Below, piece after piece: positions 39,301 to 51,200 of a DNA stretch of 64,000 nucleotides (position 1 is the first letter of the stretch; every line of letters begins with the position of its first letter). Position numbers and translations under genes: made by a program. The notes beneath the pieces were generated by a model. It searched no databases and had not been told where the DNA came from. It saw nothing but the letters and a program-made list of their open reading frames with translations. Source of the stretch: Haematococcus lacustris (Eukaryota > Chlorophyta > Chlorophyceae > Chlamydomonadales > Haematococcaceae); assembly GCA_030144725.1 (NCBI GenBank), contig JASKMD010000031.1:11027229-11091228 (forward strand), written 5' to 3'.

Positions 39301-40260
39301 AAGGGTCCCTGCTCTGATGCTGGCGCGCTCGGCTGTGCCTCCTCACCTCCCTTAGCCACCCGGCCTGCCTGCAGTTATACATGAATGCAGGCCATTGTTC
39401 AGTGTCATGCGTTCACCTGCGTGTGAGGTGAAGGCACCGTGCTTGAAGCCTTATGCATGCATGATGCGCACGATGAGCATGGTGTGCATGATGCATGCGG
39501 TAAGTTAGGGGCAAACGTCATAACTCCTCATATCTCCGCATATCTGTTAGACAACACCTTGTTCTCCTCTGCAGCGGCGACCTTCCATTCATCACTAACG
39601 TTAACCTACGATCATCATTCACAAATGATGTTTCCTGCATGTGCATGTTGTGTTGCAATCATGAAACTGCTAGCTATGGGCCCTATACTCACAATATCAG
39701 GCCACCCCTCACGACGCTGCACCGCGTCCTTCCAACACATGCGCCTCCCAATCATGCCCTTCTCAGTGTTGTTGTTAAAGTCAATCTTGGTAATGAAGTG
39801 ACTGCAGCGCATGCCAAAGGTTAGGTCACCTTACGAGCCATGTGATGTATATGCCAGGCAGTGCCATTGCATGGTATATTCTTTCACACCTTGTAAGCAC
39901 GGACTCACCTCGTGCGCTGCTCGGTTATGTAATCAATGTGCACCAGCATGCGGTCGCCACAACTCCAACCATCTCCCTGTGGTGGGCAAGCACCTCTCAG
40001 CGACTGCCACTTCCCATCCCTGACATTCTTCTTGAGGAAAGACTCCAGCTTCTTCCACAAGGTAAAGGGAATGGTTCCGGGCTGCATGCAATCAGAAGAA
40101 CGTGGCTTGTATCGGGGCTTGACGTTCAACTCGATAATGTAGAAGACCTCGGCGATGCTCATGCATGTTGTGTTCAAATTTAGTTACGTTTCCTTCTGAA
40201 TCATACAGTGTATACCCAAAGTTCGCGTTGCAGTCGCCGTGGGTGCCAGCCTGTAATGAG
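36342..40260 (-). CDS. Outer transposon accessory gene, 2OG/Fe(II)-dioxygenase-like
   Basis: Exons joining in phase are ~40150-39909, 39801-39693, 39368-39270, 39002-38937, 38849-38664, 38486-38190 and 37658-36342 (stop). Features in order: a charged N-terminal part (FYIIELNVKPRYKPRSSD; GMIGRRMCWKDAVQRREG); an acidic DLTIGDSDEE resembling a SUMO-interacting motif; a coiled coil (MAKLEAMLPKQHQLDAMQSK); then the last exon with HVD (codons at 37317-37325), an SPKRQPSPRRQQSPSR basic linker, SILLIPRSHK, and GYTIHAGDEGREGTGSVRVH. HVD, the His of IHAG and the Arg of VRVH fit the H-x-D...H...R set of 2OG dioxygenases. They align with the inner element protein (HTD, YMGSHK, NTVHAG, ARLYGF). YGTGQRKQLL matches [10 protein letters not shown] there. 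The C-terminus is Lys/Arg-rich. The exon near 40100-40250 reads well in two frames, so a frameshift is possible. Substrate unknown. Confidence 0.6.
37745..38115. repeat. Interstitial telomere-like array (TTAGGG/ATAGGG variants)
   Basis: Degenerate (A/T)TAGGG and GTTAGG hexamers fill the intron between the exons 38190-38486 and 36342-37658. In the transcript sense of that gene the array reads CCCTAA. The AGGGATAGGGAT variants cluster on the left and TTAGGG on the right. Confidence 0.95.
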
Positions 40261-40739
40261 CATGGGGGGCGACAATATAGGGCTACATGACTTGCAACAT
40301 CAAATTCATGCATGTGCAAGCGCCCGCAAGCGATCCGGAGGCGGTACACACCTCAGCACGGCGATTGACGATGCAGCGGTCTGTGATGGGGCATAGCTGG
40401 GCCGAGCCTATCGTTGTTACAAGCGGCGGTGATTTTCTTCTTTGTGTGGGCGTGCATGAACAACACGGACTCCAAGGATGACATCATACCCATTGTGTGT
40501 GGAGCATTGGACCGAGCTGAGGATTTTGGCCAATTAATTACAGCCATGAAGACCTCTCACCCAAAACAGGTCTTCATATGCTGCAACCCATCACCTCTGA
40601 CCCAAAGAGCGTCAATGCTGACATCCGTGAGGCGACACAAGTCATCATACAAAAAGACATGACCCTAACCATGTCTCATGAGGCATATGCAAGACAAAAG
40701 CACATGTCCCATAGGCGAATTGTGACTGTTGTTAGATTA

Positions 40740-41597
40740 GAAGCATCCCCCCCTGCTGCTTGGCCTGAGATTGGTGCAAGAGCTCAGTCAGTTCTTCTTG
40801 AGGGTCACTGCTGCTTGATTCCTCCCCCTCCCCCTCGGCCACCTTGTCAACCTCTCCATCCCCCCCCTCCCCCTCCCCCTCCCCCTCCCCCTCCCCCTCC
40901 CCCTCGGCCACCTTGTTCCCCTCCCCCTCCCCCCCCCTCCTCGAACGCCATCAGGCCCCCCTCCTCGATCACCCCCCCCTCACCAGCCCCCACCATCCAG
41001 TCCTCCCCCTCCCCCTCTGCCCCCAATGCTGGGGCTCTCCGGCTTGGTGTCCTGGGTCAAGGTCCTGCTGCTGGCCCACGCTGGTCTTGGCCTCGAGGTC
41101 CTTGTGGACACCCTCCATCAGCTCAGCTAGGAGGGCCTACAACAAGCAAGGCATGTATTTGAGTCATATCATGGCAGGTAAACCCCACAGACATAATACA
41201 AGCTCACTGACCTGAAACTTGTGAAGCTGCCACACTTCATGGCAGCAAATGCATTGAACCAGGCCTTGTCCTGCTTCTTATCCTTGAGGAGACGAGCAAG
41301 GGCCTTGACCTCCCCTGGTTCCATCATGCCGGTATAGGTAGCATGACCATCGCTTCCGATTTGCACGTTGCTGAGGTGGTGAGATTCAAGGTGCATAGAC
41401 AACGAATCCGCTGAGGGGTAGTCGCTAGCATCGAAGTTCACAATGATTCTTTCGCCCTCATCTAGAACGGTTACGTATACAGTCATATTGCGTCGGCGTT
41501 TCTTCTTCCGTGCTGTCCCCTTCAGGCACCGCCGGTTAAGCAAGAAATGTGAGAGGGTCGAAGAGCCACCGGCATTCAGGGATACGGAGATAGGCAT
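40740..41597 (-). CDS. Outer transposon accessory region, acidic protein exons
   Basis: Exon 41597-41212 starts at an ATG (MPISVSLNAGG) and contains KGTARKKKRRRN, a nuclear-localisation-like cluster, then FDASDYPSADSLSMHLESHH and EVKALARLLKDKKQDKAWF. The next exon (about 41145-40770) carries ALLAELMEGVHKDLEAKTSV and a run of EG repeats. It starts within 620 bp of the divergent transposase exon and has an acidic run, as does accessory 1 of the inner element, so I take it as the counterpart of that gene or as the 5' part of the dioxygenase-like gene. No family recognised. Confidence 0.4.
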
Positions 41598-42215
41598 CGC
41601 CTGATATAACAATGTACATACAGGCTGGTGCTTAGTCGGCTGTTCATGATGATTGGAGTCGGTGGATACAAGCGGGCAGCTTCTACAGCAGCTCATGACT
41701 TCGGCCGCACTAGAGATAGTGCTATTGGTACGATCGCTGGCATCGATGGCCATCAGCAGGCGGCGGCGACAGGAGGGACACAGAGCAAGCGATCACCAGC
41801 GCCACCGCCACAGCGATTGACACCGGTACGGCTTGAGGGAGGACGCTCAGATCTTGCTTTCAGGTATTCCCTAACAAGTATTACTGGCTACTACAGGTGG
41901 CTACTGGTTACAGGGAGACGGACGTAATCCACGGCTCTTCATGGCTCAGTACATGAGATGGATTGGGACAACAGACAGGGTGAGGGAGACTGCATTGAGC
42001 TATCAGTAACAGTATCACGAACGTGCCATTGTCGTTGTTTGTTATGTAGAGAGTCGAGGCCCACAGAGAGCACAGCGAGACCATAAACAACGAGACTAGC
42101 TGCTTGCCTGGGCCATCTACACCCAAGCAAATACAGCCAGCTCAGGTTAGACATGTGTCACAACTCACTGATGATGCATGATCGGTGACTTATAGTTATG
42201 TCACTGATGTTACAG

Positions 42216-45200
42216 GGAGGTGGGAATGGAGGCAACCCTCAGCATCGACGGGAAGGCAGTGAGGGAGATGGACATGAGGGAGGCGGAGGGGGAAGGGGGG
42301 AGGAAAGGGATGGGAGTGAGAATGATGGGGGAGTTGGGGGTGGGGGAGGAGGGGGTGGGGGAGGAGGAGGAGGAGGAGGGGGCGATGGAGGGGGGGGCGG
42401 TGGTGGAGGAGGTGTTGGGGGTGGAGAGGGAGGGGTGGATGCCAGGGCTGCAGCACTTGGTGGCGGCCCAGTCTTTCGCCGCAACAGCAAGGGCAGCAAG
42501 GACAAGGACGCACTACTAACCAACGAGCTTGTGTATCCTGACAGGCCAGATGTCAGAATGCAGGACCTTACCCGGCACTTGTGTGAGTTCTACATCAAGG
42601 CCAAGCCGTCTGACCAGCAGATGAGGGACGTGCTGGAGCTGTTGGACAACTGCATGGGCAAGGGCAAGACCTTGCTTCCTTCAACTACGCATCGGTTCTA
42701 CGGCTTGATTGATGCGTTGGGCAGAGATGAGGATCGTGTGCACGTCTGCAACGGCAAGACCTGCCCAGGACATGTATATCCGCACCTGCCTCCGTGAGTC
42801 ACATGTACATACTCACCCACACAGGCTTTGGCATGGCTGACAAGTGCAACGTCCACTTGAGGTGTTTTATTGCCACAGTAACCAATGGAAACATCACTTG
42901 AAGGACGTATGCCCTCATCCTCAGTGTGGTGAAACCCGTTTTGTGCAAGGTAACAGCACAGCCGCATGCATCCATTGAGCTTTAAACCACCACCTCCCAG
43001 CTCACCGCCACTACTCCCCAGTGCCTTGGAACAGAGAAAGGCAGTGTCATTGTGGCCCATGCCATTATGTGGTGCTGTACTTTTGCCATGATAGAGATGG
43101 ACTCCATTGAGCCCCGAAGCTGCATCTTCCTTCACGGCCTTGAGGACACACTGAGCATCCTCTTGAACCGCGCCGCGGTGAAGAAGTGGCTGCTGCAGCG
43201 CCCAGTGGATCCAGAACCAGGCTCCTTTGATGCAAGTAAGGGAATATGCATGACAGGTGCATATTGGCAGAGAACAGCAAGGCATCAATAGCCCATCACC
43301 TTGTGATTGCTTATGTTGCACCACACGTAGGCCCTGCCGCCGCCCACATCCGAGAGCATGTTACGCCTGATGTGTATGATAACCAGTACGCTGTGAGGGT
43401 CAGCTTGGGGCTGGACTGGGTGAGCATCAACAAGAAGTCAGTGGGGGTGATTGTCATGCAGGTGAGCAACCAACATAGTATGCTTGCAGTTCCAATCAGT
43501 CAGCACTGAACAACCATCAATTACACCTACATACACATCCACCAGTGCAACACTTAGCCTAACCATGGAGGATAACACCATGCATACCCTTGCACTCATG
43601 CATGCCTTGTGACTTGTTGCATGTGAGCTCCAGTTGGTGGACGTCCCAGATCATGTGCGGGGCAAGGACGACACCTGGGCCATCCTGGGCGTCATCATCG
43701 ACAACAAGACTTCAGCTGACTCGCATGTCACCGGCTACATGAAGCCCATCTTCGAGGCTTTCCAGGGAGCGCTGGGAACAGACGCCTCCAAGCACGTCCA
43801 CCTGCGCAGTGAAGACCTTGGCGACCGCCCCACTGTGGGGCCCCGGCTGTACCCAATAGTGGTCAGTCTGGTGGCGGACACTCCAGCCAGGCAAGCAGTA
43901 CTTAACAAATGGACCCTAACCCTAACCCCATCCCCACGTCCATGCCTAGCCCTAACCCTAGCCCTAGCCCTAGCCCTAACCCTAACCCTAACCCTAGCCC
44001 TAGCCCTAACCCTAACCCTAACCCCAACCCAAAGCCATCCCCACGTCCATGCCCATCCCTAGCCCTAGCCCTAGCCCTAGCCCTAGCCCTAGCCCTAGCC
44101 CTAGCCCTAGCCCTAGCCCTAGCCCTAGCCCTAGCCCTAGCCCTAGCCCTAGCCCTAGACCTAGCCCCAACCCTAACCCAACCCTAACCCGTAACCATAC
44201 TTCCATGCGTTGAGGATGAGTACCTTTTGAATGCAGGGCTGCTTGATCTAATGGCATGGGCCATGGCGCCAATATGAACAGCACGTGGTGTTGGCTGAAT
44301 ACCAAACAGTGTAGCAAGGGTGGTGTCCATCACAGAGGCGCTATGTGGCAGGCCATACAACGTCATCACCACCATGTGGCACCCTGTGGTTGCAGGGCTG
44401 CATGGTCTGGCGGCATGCAAGCGGGCGCCAACATGAACTGCATGTGGTGCTGGCTCAGTACCCCCAAGTATGGCAAGGAAGGAGTACATCCCATGGGCTA
44501 CGTCGAACCTGTGGACGCACCTACAATCCCCCCAGCAGTCAGACCTCCGACCCCTTTGCTTGCCAATGAGGCAGCTCCAGCCAAGGTGCACATGATGGAT
44601 GCGTGCATGCGCCTCACGGCTGAGGAGTTCAAGCTGCGGGGAGACCTGGTGAAGGCCGCTCTAGAGCATGGGGGTCAGGAGCATGTGGGCCTGAAGCCTG
44701 GCCAGCATGGCTGTAACCGCCCTTCTCTCATCCTGGAGTTCCTTCGGTACGTGGAGGGCACGTGGGTCCATGTCGTGCCCATAGCCCACAGCCTGCTTTT
44801 TGGGCTGGTGAAAAACCACCTGCTATGGCTGCTTTCTACCAAGTTTGTAACGGCGTAGCCGCTGCCTTTAATCTTACAGTGTGAGCGGCATGTCCACTTA
44901 GAAATGTCCAACGCAGTCTCTACTATCCACACTCTCGTACAGCAACTGAGCCCAGGTTTAGAACGGGACCCTCGGGAGTCGAACCCGAATGGTGAGCTGG
45001 TAGCAGCCCACCATTGACCTCCTCAGTCACTCTGCTAAAGTGTGGTTTACGGATACGCATACGCGCACCGTCACATTCCTCCCCCTCTTAAGAGATCCGT
45101 TCCGCCAAGGTACCTGGGATAGCCCAGAGCACCGAGACTCGCAGTCTATAGAGACCACTGACATACAGGCTGACCCATAAGGGTACCAGCCACCCACAGA

Positions 45201-48200
45201 AACACATGCATCACCATAAGGTGCCGCATGGGGACCATGGTCATAGGACCAGGCCAAGTGACCTAGGTCACTGAGACATTTACACATCAAGGCAGGTTAT
45301 GCACAGCCTTGTACCTAGACAAGATCTGGGGAGCACCAGCCAGCATAGCCTCTGGCTCCCAGGTGTTGTAGGTATCATCGTAGCCTGTCCACTTGACCAG
45401 GTACTCCATGCGCTTCTTGAAACGTACCTGCCTGTGGCTCAACAAGCTATGCACTTCATAGTGAGGCGCATCTTCCAGCCACTCCATCACAGGAGGGGGG
45501 TGAAACCCCTGGCTGCCAGTGTACTTCTTAAGAAGTGACACATGGAACACAGGATGTAACCTGCTCATGGTGGGAGGTAACTCCAACCGGTAGGCAGCCT
45601 CACCTAGCTTGCCCGTGACCTTGAAAGGTCCTACATACCTAGGCAAGAACTTACGTGCTTTGCCAGGTGCATTGCGCAGGTTCTTGGTGCTCAGCAGGAC
45701 GCTGTCACCTACGCTGAACGTGACATCACGCCTACGCTTATTCGCATACCTTTGTTGGCGGTCTTGAGCCACCCTCATGCACTCCTGAGCATGCTTTACC
45801 TCATGCTCCCACTTCTTGGCGAAGCTCTCAGCGGAGGGAGATAGGCACGGCCTGGGCAGCTTATGCAGCACAGGTGTAATGGGTGACTGTCCATAGTTCA
45901 CCAGGAATGGTGTGGACTGAATAGACTCTTGCCATGAATTATTAATAGCAAACTCGGCAAAGGCTAAATGCCTAGGCCAATCTACTTGAGTAGGTAGGAT
46001 ATAATGTCTAAGCATTTCTTCCACAATTTGGTTTGTACGCTCAGTCTGACCATCTGACTGAGGATGATACGCGGTGCTGAAAGCAGGGTCTACGCCTATC
46101 AGCTTCCTGACCTCAATCCAGAACTGGTTGTTAAAGGTAGCACCACGATCAGAGATGGTCACTTTAGACAGGCCATGGTATTTAAATACATGGTCAATGT
46201 ATAATTCAGCAAATTCTTTAGCATCCATGGCTTCAATGCATGGGATTAGGTGAACCATCTTTGATAGACGATCCACGACCACACAGATAGAATCATAGCC
46301 ATGCACACCGACTGGAAGCTTAACCACCAAATCCATGGTGACAGATTCCCAGCGGTACCCCGGTATAGACAAGGGATTAAGCAGCCCACCAGGTACCTGG
46401 CGTGACGCTTTGTTTCGTTGGCATGCATCACAGTTAGTCACATAGTGTCTAACGTCAGCACGCATGGTTTTCCACCAGAACACCCTACGCACACGTTCAA
46501 GGGTTTTGGTGATGCCCACATGGCCAGCATACTTAGCATCATGCATTTCGTGCAAGATATGCTCTCGTAGCTGGATATCATTAGGAACTATAATAGTACC
46601 CTTATCAAGGTGTCGCCACAGCCCCTCCTGGGTCATTTCCCACTCCTCATTAGGCTCAGCAAAGGCGGGATCAGTGCTATAGGCACTAATTAGCCAATCT
46701 GTGACCTGAGAAGGGTGACCAGGACACTCAGGGGCCTGTGACTCACAGTCATTAGAGACCGGGTCAGCCCACCTTAACCGCTTAGGCTCTGATGGCTTTA
46801 GAGCATCATCAGAGTCAGCATCATGGTCAGGGTCTGATCCAGCGGTAGGCTGCTGTTCGCTGCCTCCGCTGCCGCTGCCCAACAGCCCTTTCGACACCCA
46901 TGAACGCAAGCTCATCGAGGTGCGCTTCAAGCACATCCGCGTGCCAGTTGACTACGGACGCCAGCCCCATCACAGTGACAAATGCAGGTACGATGACAAA
47001 TCAACAGGGACAATGAAACAACACTAGCACAACTGGGACTAGGGCAGCATAGATGTGTAAGAGAAGGAGTTGCTGTGCAATGTATGTAATCTTTGGCTGG
47101 AAGTGTATAAAGGTAGTAGCATAATCGCACGAGATGAAGATGCTATGTTTGCATTGCAGTGGATGGATCATGGACGATTACATGAACTTCCTCAAACACG
47201 AGTGGGAGTACGTGTTCTTGGACATCATGAAGCGAAGCACAACCAACCGCCGACTACACTTTGAACTGTGGGAGCACCTGGTCCAAGCTGTGCTACACTA
47301 TCTGACGCCAGGCACTCGCGCCGATTAAGGCCGGAAGTCGCCTACGTCATTTCTTCCCGGGAGGCATACTGCAGATAGCCCCAGGAAAGGCCGACTCATC
47401 GCCGTTGTAATCATTGAAAAACTCAAAGTTGCTGCGATGTTATAACCATTTGAAAAGTTACCTAACCCTGTACAGGGTCCTACCGACCCTGTACAGGGTC
47501 CTAGGCCACAGGGTTCTGCCGCACGGCCACAGGGTCCTGCTGCACACGTCTACAGGGTTCTGCCGCACGCCTACCGGGTCCTGTTACCCACGTCTACAGG
47601 GTTCTGCCGCATGGCTACAGGGTCCTGCGACATGAGTCTACAGGGTTCTGCCGCACGCCTACAGGGTCCTGCGACATGAATCTACAGGGTTCTGCCGCAC
47701 GCCTACAGGGTCATGCGCCACACAACTACAGGGTTTTGCCGCACGGCTACAGGGTCCTGCGACACACGTCTACAGGGTTCTGCCGTACGCCTACAGGGTT
47801 CTGCGACACACGTCTACAGGGTTCTGCCGCACGCCTACAGGGTCCTGTTACCCACGTCTACAGGGTTCTGCCGCACGGCTACAGGGTCCTGCGCCACACG
47901 ACTACAGGGTTGTGCCGCACGGCTACAGGGTCCTGCGACATTTGCTTACAGGGTTCTGCCGCACGGCCACAGGGTTCTGTGCCACACGACTACAGGGTTC
48001 TGCCGCACGCCTACAGGGTCCTGCGCCACACGACTACAGGGTTCTGCCGCACGGCTACAGGGTCCTGCTGCACACGTCTACAGGGTTCTGCCGCACGCCT
48101 ACAGGGTCCTGTTACCCACGTCTACAGGGTTCTGCCGCACGGCTACAGGGTCCTGCGACATGAGTCTACAGGGTTCTGCCGCACGCCTACAGGGTCCTGC

Positions 48201-51200
48201 GACATGAGTCTACAGGGTTCTGCCGCACGCCTACAGGGTCCTGTGACACACGTCTACAGGGTTCTGCCGCACGGCTACAGGGTCCTGCGACGTTTGGCTA
48301 CAGGGTTCTGCCGCACAGCTACAGGGTCTGCGACTAACGTCTACAGGGTCCTGCCGCACGCCTACAGGGTCCTGCAGGTCACACCGCTAGGTAGCTAAGG
48401 CATTCTATCACTAGTTGCTGATGGTGTGACAGTGGCTGCAGCAGCAACATGACAGTGACGCAGCCCCGGCAACCACAGAACAGGAACAGCTTTACGAGCA
48501 TCTATTCTGTCATCCGTTCTTACTAGGTGCAGCACCGTGATTGATTTATGACTAGGTGCGGCTGAGGCTGTGCGCTGGCACAAAGAACATACGGCCGTAG
48601 CCTTCCCCGTCCTCAAAGCTGGTCACAAAGACTGTGAAGATCTTGGTGGCATCAAACATATACCAATGCTGATCTCCATAGCCCTGGTGCATGCTGCCCA
48701 TGGCTGACTGCTGCGGGCGGTCCTCAACAGGTGGAAGGGGGTCAGCCTGCCGCTGTGATGCACCGGCTGCAAGCCTCTGGGACTTCCTGGTGCCTCCTGT
48801 GCTGGCTGCATCCGCTGCTGCCTGCTCCACCCCACGCTTTGCTGACCTGTGCTGCTGTGGCCCACCTACACAGTAACAGGTGCACTTAGTTTGGAAAACC
48901 GGTTTTAGGGGGGGTATCCCACTGGCCAAGTCATAAGTCTTCAGTCCTTGAGAATTATACTAAGCTGGAGGCATCGGCAGCTAGAGGACTTGTAGATCTC
49001 TCCAACGATATGAGTTGCATTCGTTTTGTCCAAGCAAGTGATGAGTTGTGCCACCCCCCGTTTCAAAATGTCCCAACTTAGGTGCTTATCTGTGTATCCC
49101 GCTGGGCCCAGCAACCCTTTCTGCATCTCCTCCTCCTGGTGGCTCTCCCCCCCCCTGACCTCCTGCGTTAGCCGCTTCTCCAGCTCCTGCTGCCTGCTGT
49201 GGCCTGGGAACTGCCTGACCAGTTGCTGCCAAGCATGAGGGGTGGGATGTAGGGCGGGTCAAGTAGATGCGGCTGACTGCTAGGCGTAGGAACACCCCAG
49301 GCAGCTTGGGGTGCTCCAAACGAACCCAGAACTGCACATGGCCAGCCCAAATGGCCCACTTGTCGTCATCGAGCCTGAACGGGATGCTGACCCAGGTGTT
49401 GTTGCGGGTTGAGGGGCGTTTGTACACACTGCTGAACACAATGGTGCCATTGCAGTCTGCTCGCTGGTAGTACCTCACTGGATACGGGGGTGCAGCGACC
49501 CGTGGAGCCTCCTTGGCCTCCTCCACTGCCTCCCTTGCATTTAGGGCCTCACCGAACACCTGCTTGACGTGCCATGGGCGCCATGGGGTGGCCTCGTCGC
49601 TTTTCTGCAGATCCTGGACTGCCTTCATGCAGCCCCTCATCATGGCACCCGGGCTGTTCTGCAGTGGGCACTCTGCACTGCCCGCTCCCAGCAGCAGGGC
49701 CTGCTGCCCTTCCTGTGTCAGCTCATCCTTCAGGCGGGCCTTGTAGTCCTGCTGTGCCTCCGGCTCAGCCCGGTCAAGCAGCCTCTTGCTGGCGTTATGC
49801 CCGGCCACCCGCATGGCAATGTGGGCATCCAGCTGGGCTCCAGGAATGCCGCTGGTGGTGATGGTCTTCAAGTCATGCAGGTCACGCTCGATCCAGAGCT
49901 CGCCAAACAGGTATGTCCTGCCCACATTGCTCTCTTGCATGAACAGCCTGTGCACACCACAGCCATGATACCATGCTTAGCATGGTGTGCCTGCAGATGC
50001 ATGCATTGTTGATTGGTAAGGTTGGCCTGCATGCTTCTGATAAACCTCTCACCGGCAGGCCGTTGTGTGGAGGTTAGGGCAGACTTGGTCAGTAGGCACA
50101 GACAGCTTGTCCTTGTTGTCTCCATGCGCAGCTGGAAGCAGAGGATCACGGCGGCAGCGCTCCAACCTGGCTGCATAGGTCTTCAGATGTGCATAGCCTG
50201 CCTCCATCCCCGCTGGTGTGGCGCTGTTCTCCGAGCCTGAATTGGGCAGACAAATCCTCATTGTTAGGTATATGTTAGTCATCATGCACCGAGGGTTTGT
50301 TAGGTATATGTTAGTCATCATGGGACCGTGCCTGTAGATGCTTGTTTGTTATTTACCTGGAGTCAAGTAGTGCAGCATAGCGCCCTCCAAGGCTGTCCAC
50401 AACCCACGGTAGGGCTCTGGCAAAAGGTTGCCCCGCAACACGATGGGTGAGAAGTGCACATACCAGTGCTTGTAGTCCTCCATGCGCCATCCACTGCATG
50501 ATGACATGGGCATTGCAGCACCAGGGCAATCATAAGCGTGTCATGACATGCACCTTGCATTGTCATCATCCTTGCCATTCAGTTGTGTTAGATCATTACA
50601 TACTGCACAACATGATTATGGCTTACGTGCGGTTGGCAAGGTCTCCCAGGTCCCGTCCCATGTCAGATGGGGATTGAATGGCTGCTCCACGCTTCAATAT
50701 CTCACGCCTCACATCAATGTGAAGGCCATCTGCACTCATGAACCACTCCAGCTGGTGCTTGAGCAAGCCATACATGAAGCTGTGGTACACAGGCCCCAGG
50801 TGGGCCAACCGGGCGTCCAGGTGTTGCAGCAGCAGGGGCAGGAGGGGCTGGGCGTGGCAGCCCACCACCCTAGGTTCGCCTTGGGACCACCCATGGATGA
50901 AGGGGGCGCCACGGCTCATGATCTGCTCGTGGGTGAACTTCATGCGCACGTCATAGATGAGCACATACTCCTGCAGTCCGCCACCGCAAGCAAGGATGGT
51001 GTGTGCCCAGGGATCCTTGTGTCTGATTTCAATAGCACATGCTGATGTGTGTGTCAAGTGTTCCATACCTCCCGGTTGGAGCCTGGTAGGGTCTGTAGCG
51101 TTGGCGAGTCGTAGCCAAGGGGCGCCTTCTCTGTAGGGGGGTTGGGGGGCTTGCTGATGTTGCTGTTGTAGCACATCTTCAGGGCGCTGTGGCCCATGCC

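Larger units (their letters stand above)
44846..46880 (-). mobile_element. Chromovirus (Ty3/gypsy) remnant inserted in outer transposase exon
   Basis: Keeps the 3' LTR, polypurine tract and integrase, with everything 5' of the integrase gone. The host exon stops at 44845 (LLWLLSTK) and resumes near 46881 ([10 protein letters not shown]). The corresponding uninterrupted segment of the inner transposase has almost the same length (36 against 37 residues between WFMS/WLLS and the GW exon), so little host sequence was lost. It is antisense to the host gene. Confidence 0.85.

Noticed and set aside
47414..48398. 240-codon YRVLPH/TGFCRT repeat protein, + strand
   Set aside because: The terminal repeat array is open in several frames; no codon signature and no splice context.
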